25,344 nucleotides of DNA from JAPLCX01 sp964460305 (GCA_964460305.1 CAYWRA010000032.1:1-25344), one strand, 5' to 3'. Numbered from the stretch's first letter, positions 1 through 6,941 are shown. The notes: generated from the sequence alone by a model not told the origin. A program made the numbers and translations.

Positions 1-68
1 GTCTTTGAAAACAATATTTATATGTCATCGTATTTATGACAGAGTGTACTTAGGCTTTACTTCCCTGG

Positions 69-137
69 AAAAGCATGTAGAATAACATCCCTGTGGAGCG
101 GCTGCTGAGCCGTAAATGTCCTATGCTTTTTATTTTA
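69..137 (+). other. nested inverted repeat with T-rich tail (terminator-like)
   Basis: AAAAGCAT at 69-76 pairs with ATGCTTTT at 123-130. Inside it ACAT pairs with ATGT, and CGGCT-GCTG-AGCCG forms a small hairpin. A T-rich stretch follows directly. This could be the terminator of a gene to the left of the window or a small structured RNA. The flanking 1-150 is AT-rich and I see no gene in it. Confidence 0.3.
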
Positions 138-150
138 TCTTCCAACATTA

Positions 151-218
151 TTGGGATTTGGGATTTGCCTGCCCGCAACGCTCTCGCTTGCGAGGCGGGC
201 GGGGGATTTGGGATTTAA
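151..218 (+). repeat. GGGATTT repeat interrupted by a GC-rich hairpin
   Basis: GGGATTTGGGATTT occurs at 153-166 and again at 204-217. Between the two lies a GC-rich hairpin (about 171-200: GCCCGC pairing with GCGGGC, enclosing CTCGC-TT-GCGAG). The hairpin looks inserted into an older heptamer repeat. It lies just upstream of proS, so the open frame through it is probably not translated. Confidence 0.7.
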
Positions 219-222
219 TACC

Positions 223-1998
223 ATGCTCTGGACCAAAGCATTAATACCGACGTTGAAAGAAGATCCGGCGGAAGCCGAGATCGTCAGCCACAAGCTGATG
301 ATCCGCGCCGGGATGATGCGTAAGGTCGGCGCTGGGATCTATACCTACCTGCCTCTCGGATGGCGCACGATCAGAAAGGTGGAGGGGATAGTCCGTGAGG
401 AGATGGACCGCGCAGGCGCGCAGGAACTGCTCCTCCCCATCCTCAGCCCCGCCGAGCTCTGGAGAGAGAGCGGCCGCTGGGCCGAGTACGGCAAAGAGCT
501 TATGCGCCTGAAGGACCGGCACGATCGGGAGTTCGCCCTCGGCCCCACGCACGAAGAGGTGATCACGTCGACGGTGAGAGGAGAGGTGCGGTCGTACCAG
601 GAGCTCCCCCTCTGTCTCTACCAGATCCAGACGAAGTTCCGCGACGAGGTCAGGCCCCGTTTCGGCGTCATGCGCGGGCGTGAGTTCACCATGAAGGACG
701 CCTATTCCTTCCATCGTGACGAGGAATCCCTCGACGACTATTACCGGATTATGCATGAGGCATATTCGAGAATATTCACCCGCTGCGGTCTCGACTTCAG
801 GGCGGTGCTCGCCGACCCGGGGATCATGGGAGGGAAGGTGACGCACGAATTCATGGTGCTGGCCTCGTCGGGGGAGTCGGTGGTGATTTCCTGTCCGAAC
901 AAAGAGTGTGGATATGCTGCCACCACCGACACCGCCAACGGCACTCCTTCAGTAACTACGGAGCGCGGAGGCTCTCCGGAGCAGTTACGCGAGGTGCATA
1001 CGCCGGGACAAAAGACGGTCGAGGAGGTCACTGCGTTCCTCAAGGTCGGGCCTGAAAAGCTTATCAAGACCCTTATATACCAAGCGGGAGAAAAGTGTGT
1101 GGTGGTGCTCATACGCGGAGACCGCGACGTGAATGAGGCGAAGCTGCAGAAGGTGTTGAAATCTCACGAGGTCGCGCTTGCGGACGAGGAGGCCATCAAA
1201 CGGGTCACCGGCGCCCCTCTTGGGTTTGCAGGTCCGGTCAAGCTCCGTTTACAATCAAGCGAGCTCCGCATCATCGCCGACGAATCCACGATCAGGGGAA
1301 TCCGCAACGGCGTGACGGGGGCTAACAAAGCGGACTACCATCTTGCCGGCGTTTCCGAGGGACGGGATTTCCAGGTTGATGAATGGCACGGTCTCCTGCT
1401 TGCCCGCGAAGGCGATAAGTGCCCACAGTGCGGTCAGGCGCTCACCGCCTATCGCGGGATCGAGGTGGGCCAGATATTCAAACTCGGGAAGAAGTACAGC
1501 GAATCGATGGGCGCGACGTTTTCCGACAAGGACGGTGTCGCAAAGCCGTTCGTCATGGGCTGCTACGGGATCGGCGTCACCAGGATCGTCGCCGCGGCCA
1601 TCGAGCAGCATAACGACGGGAACGGCATCATATGGCCGATGTCCATTGCGCCATATCATGTCGATGTCATCCCCATGAGTGTCAAAGATGAGGCGACCAT
1701 GAAGGTCGCAGGGGATATTTATCGGGCGCTGGGCGAGAAGGGGATTGAGGTGATGATGGACGACCGTGACGAGCGGCCTGGCATCAAGTTCAAGGACGCG
1801 GACCTCGTCGGGATCCCGCTCAGGGTCGTCATAGGTTCGAAGGGTCTCGCGCAGGGCAAAGTCGAGCTGAAGCGCCGCGGCTCGAAAGACGTCCGACTCA
1901 TCGATCTCTCCCGCGCCGCGGAAGAGATTGCGGCGGCGGTGAGGGGGGAGATGGAGAAACTAAATCCCAAATCCCAAACCCCAAATCCCAAAGGTTGA
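223..1998 (+). CDS. proS: prolyl-tRNA synthetase, editing-domain type
   Basis: Charges tRNA-Pro with proline in the cytoplasm. The 591-residue protein has the class II core: motif 1 near REEMDRAGAQELLLP, motif 2 with FRDEVRPRFGVMRGREF, and motif 3 with GCYGIGVTR near residue 450. The INS-type editing domain that clears mischarged Ala-tRNA-Pro lies between motifs 2 and 3 (about residues 225-405), followed by the anticodon-binding domain. I start at the ATG at 223 (MLWTKALIPTLKEDP), where family similarity begins. The frame stays open upstream, but that part translates a GGGATTT/hairpin repeat. No clear Shine-Dalgarno is visible. The last residues (NPKSQTPNPKG) are encoded by an AAATCCC repeat at 1962-1992, so the original C-terminus was probably a little shorter or different. 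Confidence 0.96.
   Translation: MLWTKALIPTLKEDPAEAEIVSHKLMIRAGMMRKVGAGIYTYLPLGWRTIRKVEGIVREEMDRAGAQELLLPILSPAELWRESGRWAEYGKELMRLKDRHDREFALGPTHEEVITSTVRGEVRSYQELPLCLYQIQTKFRDEVRPRFGVMRGREFTMKDAYSFHRDEESLDDYYRIMHEAYSRIFTRCGLDFRAVLADPGIMGGKVTHEFMVLASSGESVVISCPNKECGYAATTDTANGTPSVTTERGGSPEQLREVHTPGQKTVEEVTAFLKVGPEKLIKTLIYQAGEKCVVVLIRGDRDVNEAKLQKVLKSHEVALADEEAIKRVTGAPLGFAGPVKLRLQSSELRIIADESTIRGIRNGVTGANKADYHLAGVSEGRDFQVDEWHGLLLAREGDKCPQCGQALTAYRGIEVGQIFKLGKKYSESMGATFSDKDGVAKPFVMGCYGIGVTRIVAAAIEQHNDGNGIIWPMSIAPYHVDVIPMSVKDEATMKVAGDIYRALGEKGIEVMMDDRDERPGIKFKDADLVGIPLRVVIGSKGLAQGKVELKRRGSKDVRLIDLSRAAEEIAAAVRGEMEKLNPKSQTPNPKG
1962..1992 (+). repeat. AAATCCC tandem repeat at the 3' end of proS
   Basis: Four near-identical AAATCCC/AAACCCC units form the last codons of proS. 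The same word recurs at 6584-6613, 11880-11898 and 25236-25260, and reversed at 151-218. Confidence 0.85.
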
Positions 1999-2040
1999 GC
2001 TCACCTCGGGCAGATCCCCCCGCCTGACAACCGGCCTCGT

Positions 2041-2080
2041 CCCAAAGGGATCCCTTTGGGAAAGAGGCCCCTTCGGGGAG
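2041..2080. repeat. CCCAAAGGGATCCC palindrome family, copy 1
   Basis: CCCAAAGGGATCCCTTTGGG (2041-2060) is a perfect 20-bp palindrome, followed by GGGAAAGAGGCCCCTT. Near-identical copies lie at 15229-15248 and 18175-18194. The rest of 2090-2370 is AT-rich and I find no gene in it; 2195-2209 weakly resembles the right end of the 140-bp elements. Confidence 0.75.
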
Positions 2081-2374
2081 GGCAGGCAAACCCTACATGT
2101 CACATATCCGGTGCCCAGTGTATGTACGACAAAAACTGTGCCAATTGTTCACATTTATATTATGCTATCAGTCTTGTCCAAAATAGGAGTTACATATAGC
2201 TAATCCGACTTTCTCACATTTCACCCATTTTTGGGTAAAGTGGAAATATTTTTGTAGAGATTACAGGGGTTTGAAGGCATTCAAGTTGTTTTGAGGCGTG
2301 TAGGGAGACCTAGCCCAAGTTTCGCTATTCGAGCAGTTATTTGTCGTAACTCCTTGGAAACAGGCAGGTCATTT

Positions 2375-2485
2375 GTCTAGCCTGATCTATTCATCAACTT
2401 TGATCGGCCGATAAATACTTACTGTAGCGCAGATAGTTATGCAAAACTGCCAACATTCCGCACCAGACTAGTCGGTGTGGGGCTA
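2375..2485 (+). repeat. 111-bp dispersed element, copy 1 (MITE-like)
   Basis: This stretch matches the reverse complement of 8421-8532 over its full length, starting GTCTAGCCTGATCTATTCAT and ending GACTAGTCGGTGTGGGGCTA. Similarity stops abruptly at both edges. The ends carry a short inverted repeat (TAGCC/GGCTA). It codes for nothing visible, which fits a miniature inverted-repeat element or IS remnant. Confidence 0.75.
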
Positions 2486-2609
2486 ACTATACGCATCAAT
2501 AACTAACGCCATTTTCACCCTTGCAAAATCTCAACGTATCTCCTGCTGCTGTCCGCATGTGGCTCTTGAGGCTAACCGCTTATCGCGACGGTAAAACGTT
2601 TGACTCCCA

Positions 2610-2670
2610 AACCAGAATGGAGTATACTCCATTCTGGTTGAACTAAAATGGATGACACTCCAATATGGTT
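2610..2670 (+). promoter_or_regulatory. tandem palindromic operator-like site over the ATPase gene start
   Basis: Positions 2610-2639 form a perfect 30-bp palindrome centred on AATGGAGTATACTCCATT. One base later, 2641-2670 is a degenerate copy (23 of 30 positions equal by eye) that covers the ATG at 2665. A dimeric repressor site, or a structure occluding translation initiation, would fit. The regulator is not known. Confidence 0.6.
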
Positions 2671-3828
2671 AGGATAAAAAGGATCCTGGATTTAAGATTG
2701 CCGGCGAAGCAGTCCGCTTTTTTGTGGGGCGCCCGCAAGACGGGCAAGACCACTTATCTGAGAGACAAATTTCCCAACAGCCTTGTATACGATTTTCTGA
2801 AAACTGACTTGTTCTTAGAAATATCAAAAGATCCCGCGCGTTTGCGGGAGCGCGTCCTTGCGCAGAGCAGCAAGGAGCTCAAAGAACCTGTGATACTCGA
2901 CGAGGTGCAGAAAGTCCCTCAAGTGCTCGACGAGGTACATTGGTTGATAGAGAATAAGGGCTTGAGGTTTATTCTCTGCGGTTCAAGCGCCAGAAAACTT
3001 AAGAGAGGGCATGCCAACCTCTTGGGCGGAAGGGCGTGGCGGTATGAGTTATTCCCGCTGGTCAGCGAAGAGCTTGGGAAGGTTGACCTGTTGCGGGCTT
3101 TGAACCACGGTCTTGTTCCGCTGCATTATTTGCAGGATGACGAAGATTGTAAAAAATCTTTACGGTCTTACGTGCAGGATTATTTGAAAGAGGAGGTTTT
3201 TGCCGAGGGCCTGGCGCGCAACGTTCCGGCCTTCTCCAGGTTTTTTGACGCCTTTGGATACTCGCACGGCCAGATAACCAATTATGCCAACATAGCCCGT
3301 GATTGCGGCATCGATTCCAAGACGGTAAAGGAATATTATCAGATCCTTGTGGATACGCTCGTGGCTGTCAGGATCGAACCTTTCAAAAAAAGGCAATCGC
3401 GACAGGTCATCACAAAGGCTTCTAAATATTACCTGTTCGACGTCGGCGTCGCCGGCCATTTGACAAACAGGTTTATAGCGGAGACCAAGGGCGTAGAATT
3501 CGGAAGCGCATTTGAGCATTTTATCTTGATGGAGATAATCGCTTTCAGGTCTTATGCGAATAAGGATTTCGGCATAAATTTCTGGAGGACCAAATCCGGC
3601 CTTGAGGTGGATTTTGTGCTGGGCAAGGGAGAAATCGCCATAGAGGTAAAGGGCGCCGGTCGCATTGATAAAAGGGATCTTTGCGGCGTGGATGCTTTTA
3701 CGGAGGAATATTCTCCAAAAAGAAACATTATAGTATGCAATGAAAAAGCAAAAAGATTGAGTGGCAAGATAGAGATATTGCCGTGGGAGGTTTTTCTGCA
3801 CGAGCTATGGGCGGGAAGGATCCTATAG
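2665..3828 (+). CDS. AAA-family ATPase with DUF4143 C-terminal domain
   Basis: A 387-residue P-loop ATPase of the AAA_14/DUF4143 family. Walker A is GARKTGKTT (residues 22-30), Walker B is VILDE (76-80), and a sensor-like FILCGSS follows. The C-terminal half has the family's KYYLFDVGVAGHL and GVEFGSAFEHFI segments. It then has a nuclease-fold signature, GLEVDFVL...AIEVKG, of the PD-(D/E)XK type. The substrate of this widespread family is unknown; members are common on accessory islands. Base composition is lower in GC than the flanking housekeeping genes, which suggests transfer. A large palindrome covers its start and the stop codon lies in a 140-bp element. No partner gene is adjacent on the left. 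Confidence 0.9.
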   Translation: MVRIKRILDLRLPAKQSAFLWGARKTGKTTYLRDKFPNSLVYDFLKTDLFLEISKDPARLRERVLAQSSKELKEPVILDEVQKVPQVLDEVHWLIENKGLRFILCGSSARKLKRGHANLLGGRAWRYELFPLVSEELGKVDLLRALNHGLVPLHYLQDDEDCKKSLRSYVQDYLKEEVFAEGLARNVPAFSRFFDAFGYSHGQITNYANIARDCGIDSKTVKEYYQILVDTLVAVRIEPFKKRQSRQVITKASKYYLFDVGVAGHLTNRFIAETKGVEFGSAFEHFILMEIIAFRSYANKDFGINFWRTKSGLEVDFVLGKGEIAIEVKGAGRIDKRDLCGVDAFTEEYSPKRNIIVCNEKAKRLSGKIEILPWEVFLHELWAGRIL

Positions 3829-3965
3829 CGGACGTTTTAGGCAATTTCTTACAGGCCAAGTTGATGTGTACAAAATATGTTGTAAAGGGGTAGGGGAAGG
3901 CGGTGCTTGCAGTGATAGTTTGTGTGTACCAAGCTGGGAACCGAGGGGTTAGCTAATACGCCTGC
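3826..3965 (+). repeat. 140-bp gene-end element, copy A
   Basis: The element starts with the TAG stop of the ATPase gene and ends GTTAGCTAATACGCCTGC. Copy B (5444-5583) has the same length. The first ~70 bp and last ~18 bp are well conserved and the middle has diverged. The two ends are partly complementary (AGCGGACGTTTTAG against CTAATACGCCTGC), so a single strand could fold into a long imperfect hairpin. Confidence 0.8.
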
Positions 3966-3970
3966 CGCAA

Positions 3971-3990
3971 GTCTATTGCATTATATAGAC
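3971..3990 (+). promoter_or_regulatory. inverted repeat upstream of abiEi-like gene
   Basis: GTCTATTGCATTATATAGAC has six-base arms (GTCTAT/ATAGAC) around an 8-nt spacer, 20 bp before the antitoxin start. AbiEi antitoxins are known to repress their own operon by binding inverted repeats in the promoter, so this is a plausible autoregulatory operator. Confidence 0.45.
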
Positions 3991-4010
3991 AATTATGGCA
4001 ACTTATTACC

Positions 4011-4646
4011 ATGAAATGGGTCGATTTCTTGAAAATCGTGGCAAATGAACCGGTGTTTACGCCTGCTATTCTTATGGCCGGCGACGTTTCGGTGGTTGAT
4101 ACCCGACGCCAGTTATCCAGATGGATTAAGGCGGGCAGGATCGTTCCCTTGAGGAGGGGGCTGTATACCCTTGCGGTTCCCTACAGAAAAATCGACCCTC
4201 ACCCTTTTCTGATGGCCAATGCCATGAAAACCGCCTCCTATGTGAGCATGCAATCTGCGCTTGCACACTACGAATTAATCCCCGAATACACTCCGGTTGT
4301 CACGAGTGTGACCACCGGGCGTCCCGAGCGCATCAAAACAGACATGGGGACGTTCTTCTTCTCCCACGTCAAAAAGCCGTGGTTCACCGGATATCGGCAG
4401 GTGGAAGTGGCGCCGGGGCAGCAAGTGTTTCTGGCAAGTCCGGAAAAGAGCCTGCTGGATCTGGTGTACCTGACGCCGCAGGCGGAAAGCCGGGAGTACC
4501 TCCGCGAGCTCAGGATTCAGAACCTCGACCGTTTGAACATGAGGAATCTGATGGACACCGCACAGGCGAGCGGAAGTTTGAAACTGATCCGCGCCGCCGA
4601 ACGCATCAGAAACCTGGCGGACGAAGAAGAATATGAGGAACTATGA
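4011..4646 (+). CDS. AbiEi-like antitoxin / transcriptional regulator
   Basis: A 211-residue protein of the AbiEi type. The N-terminus looks like a winged helix (residues ~10-60, with TRRQLSRWIKAGRIVPLRRGLYTL), followed by a conserved core (YVSMQSALAHYELIPE...VTSVTTGRPERIKTDMGTFFF). The segment ASPEKSLLDLVYL is characteristic. In known systems AbiEi counters the AbiEii nucleotidyltransferase without direct binding (type IV toxin-antitoxin) and represses the operon. The stop overlaps the next start by four bases (ATGA at 4643-4646), so the two genes are translationally coupled. I use the ATG at 4011; its Shine-Dalgarno is poor. It may act in phage defence or just stabilise the island. Confidence 0.88.
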   Translation: MKWVDFLKIVANEPVFTPAILMAGDVSVVDTRRQLSRWIKAGRIVPLRRGLYTLAVPYRKIDPHPFLMANAMKTASYVSMQSALAHYELIPEYTPVVTSVTTGRPERIKTDMGTFFFSHVKKPWFTGYRQVEVAPGQQVFLASPEKSLLDLVYLTPQAESREYLRELRIQNLDRLNMRNLMDTAQASGSLKLIRAAERIRNLADEEEYEEL

Positions 4647-5446
4647 AGGATTATCTGAAACAACTTATCTCCGGCGGACAAGCGGGGCCTCTGGAACGGG
4701 GCGTCGTCAGGGAGTATCTCCAGGCGAGGATCCTCCAATCACTTCAGGACAGCGGCGCCTTCCTGAACTGGGCCTTTCATGGCGGGACCGCCTTGCGATT
4801 TCTTTATTCCACTCCACGCTATTCTGAAGACCTCGACTTTGCATTGGTCGATCCGGGACAGCCCCACCGATTCAGGGACATTGTGGATAAAGTGAGAAAT
4901 ATTTTCGAGGGGGAGAACTACGCCGTCGGTCTCAAGGTCAACGACCGCAAGATAGTCGTTTCCGCATTTGTTCATTTCCCGGGTCTCCTGTACGAACTCG
5001 GGATCTCTCCGCATCGGGCGGAGGTACTGTCGGTCAAGATCGAGCTTGATACGAATCCTCCGGCCGGCGCGGTTACGGAAACCTCGCTTATCAGGAGGTA
5101 CGTTACCCTGAACCTTCTTCACCACGACAAATCGTCATTGCTTGCGGGGAAGCTACATGCTCTCCTGACGCGGGGATACACGAAGGGGCGTGATCTCTAT
5201 GACCTTGTGTGGTATCTGGCTGACCGCACCTGGCCGTCTCCCAACGTGCCTTTCTTGAACTCGGCGCTGTCACAGACGGGATGGGGGGGACCGGTGATCA
5301 CGGAGGAGAATTGGCGGAACGTCGTGGCGGAACGACTGAGTAAGGTAAAATGGGACCGGGCGGTTGAAGGCGTCCTTCCGTTTCTGGAGCGCCAGGCCGA
5401 CCTGAAACTGCTCACCAGAGAAAACTGTTTACGCCTGTTGCAGTAG
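4643..5446 (+). CDS. AbiEii/AbiGii-family nucleotidyltransferase toxin
   Basis: A 267-residue protein of the nucleotidyltransferase superfamily. The active-site pattern is HGGTALR (residues 46-52) followed by SEDLDF (61-66), with D63 and D65 as likely metal ligands. Further on, KGRDLYDLVWYL (about residue 180) is a second conserved block of AbiEii toxins. Known homologues transfer nucleotides, in several cases to tRNA 3' ends, and arrest growth on phage infection or loss of antitoxin. It overlaps abiEi by four bases. The stop codon is the first triplet of the second 140-bp element, which runs directly to the stop of the convergent shell gene. All key residues are present, so it should be active. 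Confidence 0.9.
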   Translation: MKDYLKQLISGGQAGPLERGVVREYLQARILQSLQDSGAFLNWAFHGGTALRFLYSTPRYSEDLDFALVDPGQPHRFRDIVDKVRNIFEGENYAVGLKVNDRKIVVSAFVHFPGLLYELGISPHRAEVLSVKIELDTNPPAGAVTETSLIRRYVTLNLLHHDKSSLLAGKLHALLTRGYTKGRDLYDLVWYLADRTWPSPNVPFLNSALSQTGWGGPVITEENWRNVVAERLSKVKWDRAVEGVLPFLERQADLKLLTRENCLRLLQ

Positions 5447-5583
5447 CGGACGTTTTAGGCAATTCCTTGCAGATCAAATAGATGTGTGCAAAATATTTTG
5501 TAACAGGGTAGGGAAGCGCGGGTGGTGCAGGGGTATTTAGTATGTATCAGCCTGCGCGGCAGGTTGTTAGCTAATACGTCTGC
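5444..5583 (+). repeat. 140-bp gene-end element, copy B
   Basis: This is the counterpart of 3826-3965 and begins with the TAG stop of the toxin gene. It fills the whole gap to the stop codon of the convergent shell gene. It contains the palindrome CAAAATATTTTG, and its ends pair better than those of copy A (AGCGGACGTTTTAG with CTAATACGTCTGCT). Confidence 0.8.
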
Positions 5584-5852
5584 TAGACGAGGTTTACCTC
5601 GTCGATGTAGCCTACAATGACCGCCCTGACGCAGCCGTCGGTCCAGTCGAGAACCTGCCGGGCAGAGTTTCCCTCATCCACGAAAAGCACCCGGTCGCCC
5701 GCGCCTGAGTGGACCGTATCCACGGCGATGACGGGCGTCTCCGTCTTCTTTCCGTGGGGATCCTCAGGACGCACGAGGAGGAGCTTCCGCCCGTTGAATC
5801 CCTCGTGCTTCAGGGTCGCCACCACCGTGCCGATGACTGTTCCGATTTTCAT
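5583..5852 (-). CDS. BMC vertex (pentamer) protein, EutN/CcmL family, third copy
   Basis: An 89-residue BMC-P protein. Pentamers of this family cap the vertices of polyhedral bacterial microcompartments. Family marks are MKIGTVIGTVVAT at the N-terminus, GRKLLLVRP, an AVDTVHSGAGDRVLFVDEG block and the terminal AVIVGYIDEV. Length is normal for the family. It is the last gene of a minus-strand shell operon, 61 bp after the second pentamer gene. The spacer holds a hairpin also found before the second pentamer gene. No strong Shine-Dalgarno is visible (AATAAGTAAAC precedes the ATG). Its stop touches the 140-bp element, but the protein is not truncated. Confidence 0.93.
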   Translation of the reverse strand: MKIGTVIGTVVATLKHEGFNGRKLLLVRPEDPHGKKTETPVIAVDTVHSGAGDRVLFVDEGNSARQVLDWTDGCVRAVIVGYIDEVNLV

Positions 5853-5865
5853 GTTTACTTATTGC

Positions 5866-5908
5866 ACCTGATTACTCTGATTTATCAGATATCTCAGTAA
5901 TATCAGGT
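5866..5908 (-). other. hairpin in the spacer before the third BMC-P gene
   Basis: On the plus strand CCTGATTACTCTGA (5867-5880) pairs with TCAGTAATATCAGG (5894-5907). The outer stem CTGAT/ATCAG and inner stem CTGA/TCAG recur in the spacer before the second BMC-P gene, with one compensatory change. Confidence 0.5.
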
Positions 5909-5913
5909 TCAGG

Positions 5914-6186
5914 CTATTTTATCTCTTTTGTCACCCTGTCTATGATGCCGATGATCGCGGCGTCCGACGGGTTGAACGGCTCCGGGAGCGGCAGCGATGC
6001 CTCGCGGCCGCCGATGTAGAAGACCGTTTCGCCGGGGCCTGATTGCTGTGTGTCACACGCAACGACCGCCTCGCCGGCGGGAGTGCCATCCTCGTCGAGA
6101 GGCTGGACGAGGAGCAGTTTCACGCCCCTGAGCGACTCCACCTTTTTGCTGGCCACCACCGTGCCGATGACTTTGCCGATTTTCAT
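5914..6186 (-). CDS. BMC vertex (pentamer) protein, EutN/CcmL family, second copy
   Basis: A 90-residue BMC-P shell protein. MKIGKVIGTVVAS, GVKLLLVQPL, VVACDTQQSGPGETVFYI and the terminal AAIIGIIDRV match the EutN/CcmL fold. It is close to the third copy in both sequence and leader (AATAACTAAAC before the ATG in place of AATAAGTAAAC), which indicates tandem duplication of gene plus spacer. Several divergent pentamers in one operon are usual in many BMC loci, where they are thought to form mixed vertices or differ in breakage and capping roles. It sits 70 bp after the first pentamer gene. Confidence 0.94.
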   Translation of the reverse strand: MKIGKVIGTVVASKKVESLRGVKLLLVQPLDEDGTPAGEAVVACDTQQSGPGETVFYIGGREASLPLPEPFNPSDAAIIGIIDRVTKEIK

Positions 6187-6200
6187 GTTTAGTTATTGCA

Positions 6201-6251
6201 TCCGATTGCTCTGAATTCCCCTGCGCATCAGGTATGTCAGTAAGATCGGGT
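6201..6251 (-). other. hairpin in the spacer before the second BMC-P gene
   Basis: On the plus strand CCGATTGCTCTGA (6202-6214) pairs with TCAGTAAGATCGG (6237-6249). The outer stem CCGAT/ATCGG and inner stem CTGA/TCAG match the hairpin at 5866-5908, with a T-A pair replaced by C-G. Confidence 0.45.
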
Positions 6252-6256
6252 GCGGA

Positions 6257-6568
6257 TTATTTCCGTGAGCCGTCCGCCTTGGATTTATTGTATATCTCTT
6301 TGCCGCCGACTTCCCACGTATCGACGATCGCCATGACCACGCCATCGATGGGTTTCTTATCGGTGGGCTGTGTCTGCCGGCAGGAGCTCCCCTCCGAGTA
6401 AAGCACCACGTCGCCGACCCCCGCCTGGACGACGTCAGCGGCAACGACATAGTTATTGAGAGGCTTGTTGGCGGAGGAGAGCTGCTGGACGAGAAGGAGC
6501 TTCAAGCCCTGGATATTCTCGCTCTTATGCGTCGAGACGACGGTCCCCATTACCTTGCCGAGTTGCAT
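6257..6568 (-). CDS. BMC vertex (pentamer) protein, EutN/CcmL family, first copy
   Basis: A 103-residue BMC-P protein. I start at the ATG at 6568 (MQLGKVMGTVVSTHK) because GGAGGAG lies just upstream and the family begins there. The open frame further upstream only translates a GGGATTT repeat. Conserved blocks are GLKLLLVQQL, YVVAADVVQAGVGDVVLYSEG and VVMAIVDTWEV. The C-terminus carries an extra charged tail (NKSKADGSRK), and the central block has an added CRQTQPTDKKP loop, so it is the most divergent of the three. It follows the hexamer gene by 82 bp; that gap contains the repeat at 6584-6613. Confidence 0.93.
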   Translation of the reverse strand: MQLGKVMGTVVSTHKSENIQGLKLLLVQQLSSANKPLNNYVVAADVVQAGVGDVVLYSEGSSCRQTQPTDKKPIDGVVMAIVDTWEVGGKEIYNKSKADGSRK

Positions 6569-6583
6569 TAACTCCTCCGGAGT

Positions 6584-6613
6584 AAATCCCAAATCCAAAA
6601 TCCCAAATCCCAA
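6584..6613 (-). repeat. GGGATTT repeat between BMC-H and first BMC-P gene
   Basis: AAATCCCAAATCC and AAATCCCAAATCCC run back to back on the plus strand. On the coding (minus) strand this reads GGGATTT just before a gene start, the same orientation as upstream of proS. Confidence 0.8.
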
Positions 6614-6650
6614 TAGAGGGGGATTGATGATGGAACTGGGAGGAGTGCGG

Positions 6651-6941
6651 TCAATCTTTCGCTTGCGGACGGCCCAGGGGAAGCACCGTATCCACGTTCA
6701 CATGCGGCCTCGGGATCACGTGCACGGAGACGAGCTCGCCGACCTTCTCCGCCCCGCGAGCGCCGGCTTCAACGGCTGCGCGGACCGCCGCGACGTCGCC
6801 CCGGACGATCGCGGTGACGTAACCGCCACCAATCTTTTCGTAGCTTACCAGTTCGACTTTCGCCGCCTTTACCATGGCGTCAGACGCCTCTACCATGGCG
6901 GCAAACCCCCGCGTTTCGATCATTCCCAGTGCTTCAGCCAT
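6651..6941 (-). CDS. BMC hexamer shell protein (PduA/EutM/CcmK type)
   Basis: A 96-residue single-domain BMC-H protein. Six copies form the flat tiles of a microcompartment shell, with a central pore. It opens with EALGMIETRGFAAMVEASDAM, has the pore loop KIGGGYV (usually KIGSG in PduA and EutM), and ends with VHVIPRPHVNVDTVLPL. CCTCC at 6950-6954 gives a good Shine-Dalgarno (GGAGG) eight bases before the ATG, and a promoter lies about 70 bp upstream. It is the first gene of a four-gene shell operon. No BMC-T and no signature enzyme is present in the window, so the encapsulated pathway cannot be named. Confidence 0.95.
   Translation of the reverse strand: MAEALGMIETRGFAAMVEASDAMVKAAKVELVSYEKIGGGYVTAIVRGDVAAVRAAVEAGARGAEKVGELVSVHVIPRPHVNVDTVLPLGRPQAKD

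Noticed and set aside
151..222. 24-residue N-terminal extension of ProS
   Set aside because: It translates the GGGATTT repeat and hairpin; synthetase homology starts at 223.
3160..3801. Open frame antisense to the DUF4143 ATPase
   Set aside because: The plus strand carries intact Walker motifs over the same bases.
3826..5583. Canonical integron attC sites
   Set aside because: No matching RYYYAAC/GTTRRRY pair and no integrase in the window; kept only as an attC-like hypothesis.
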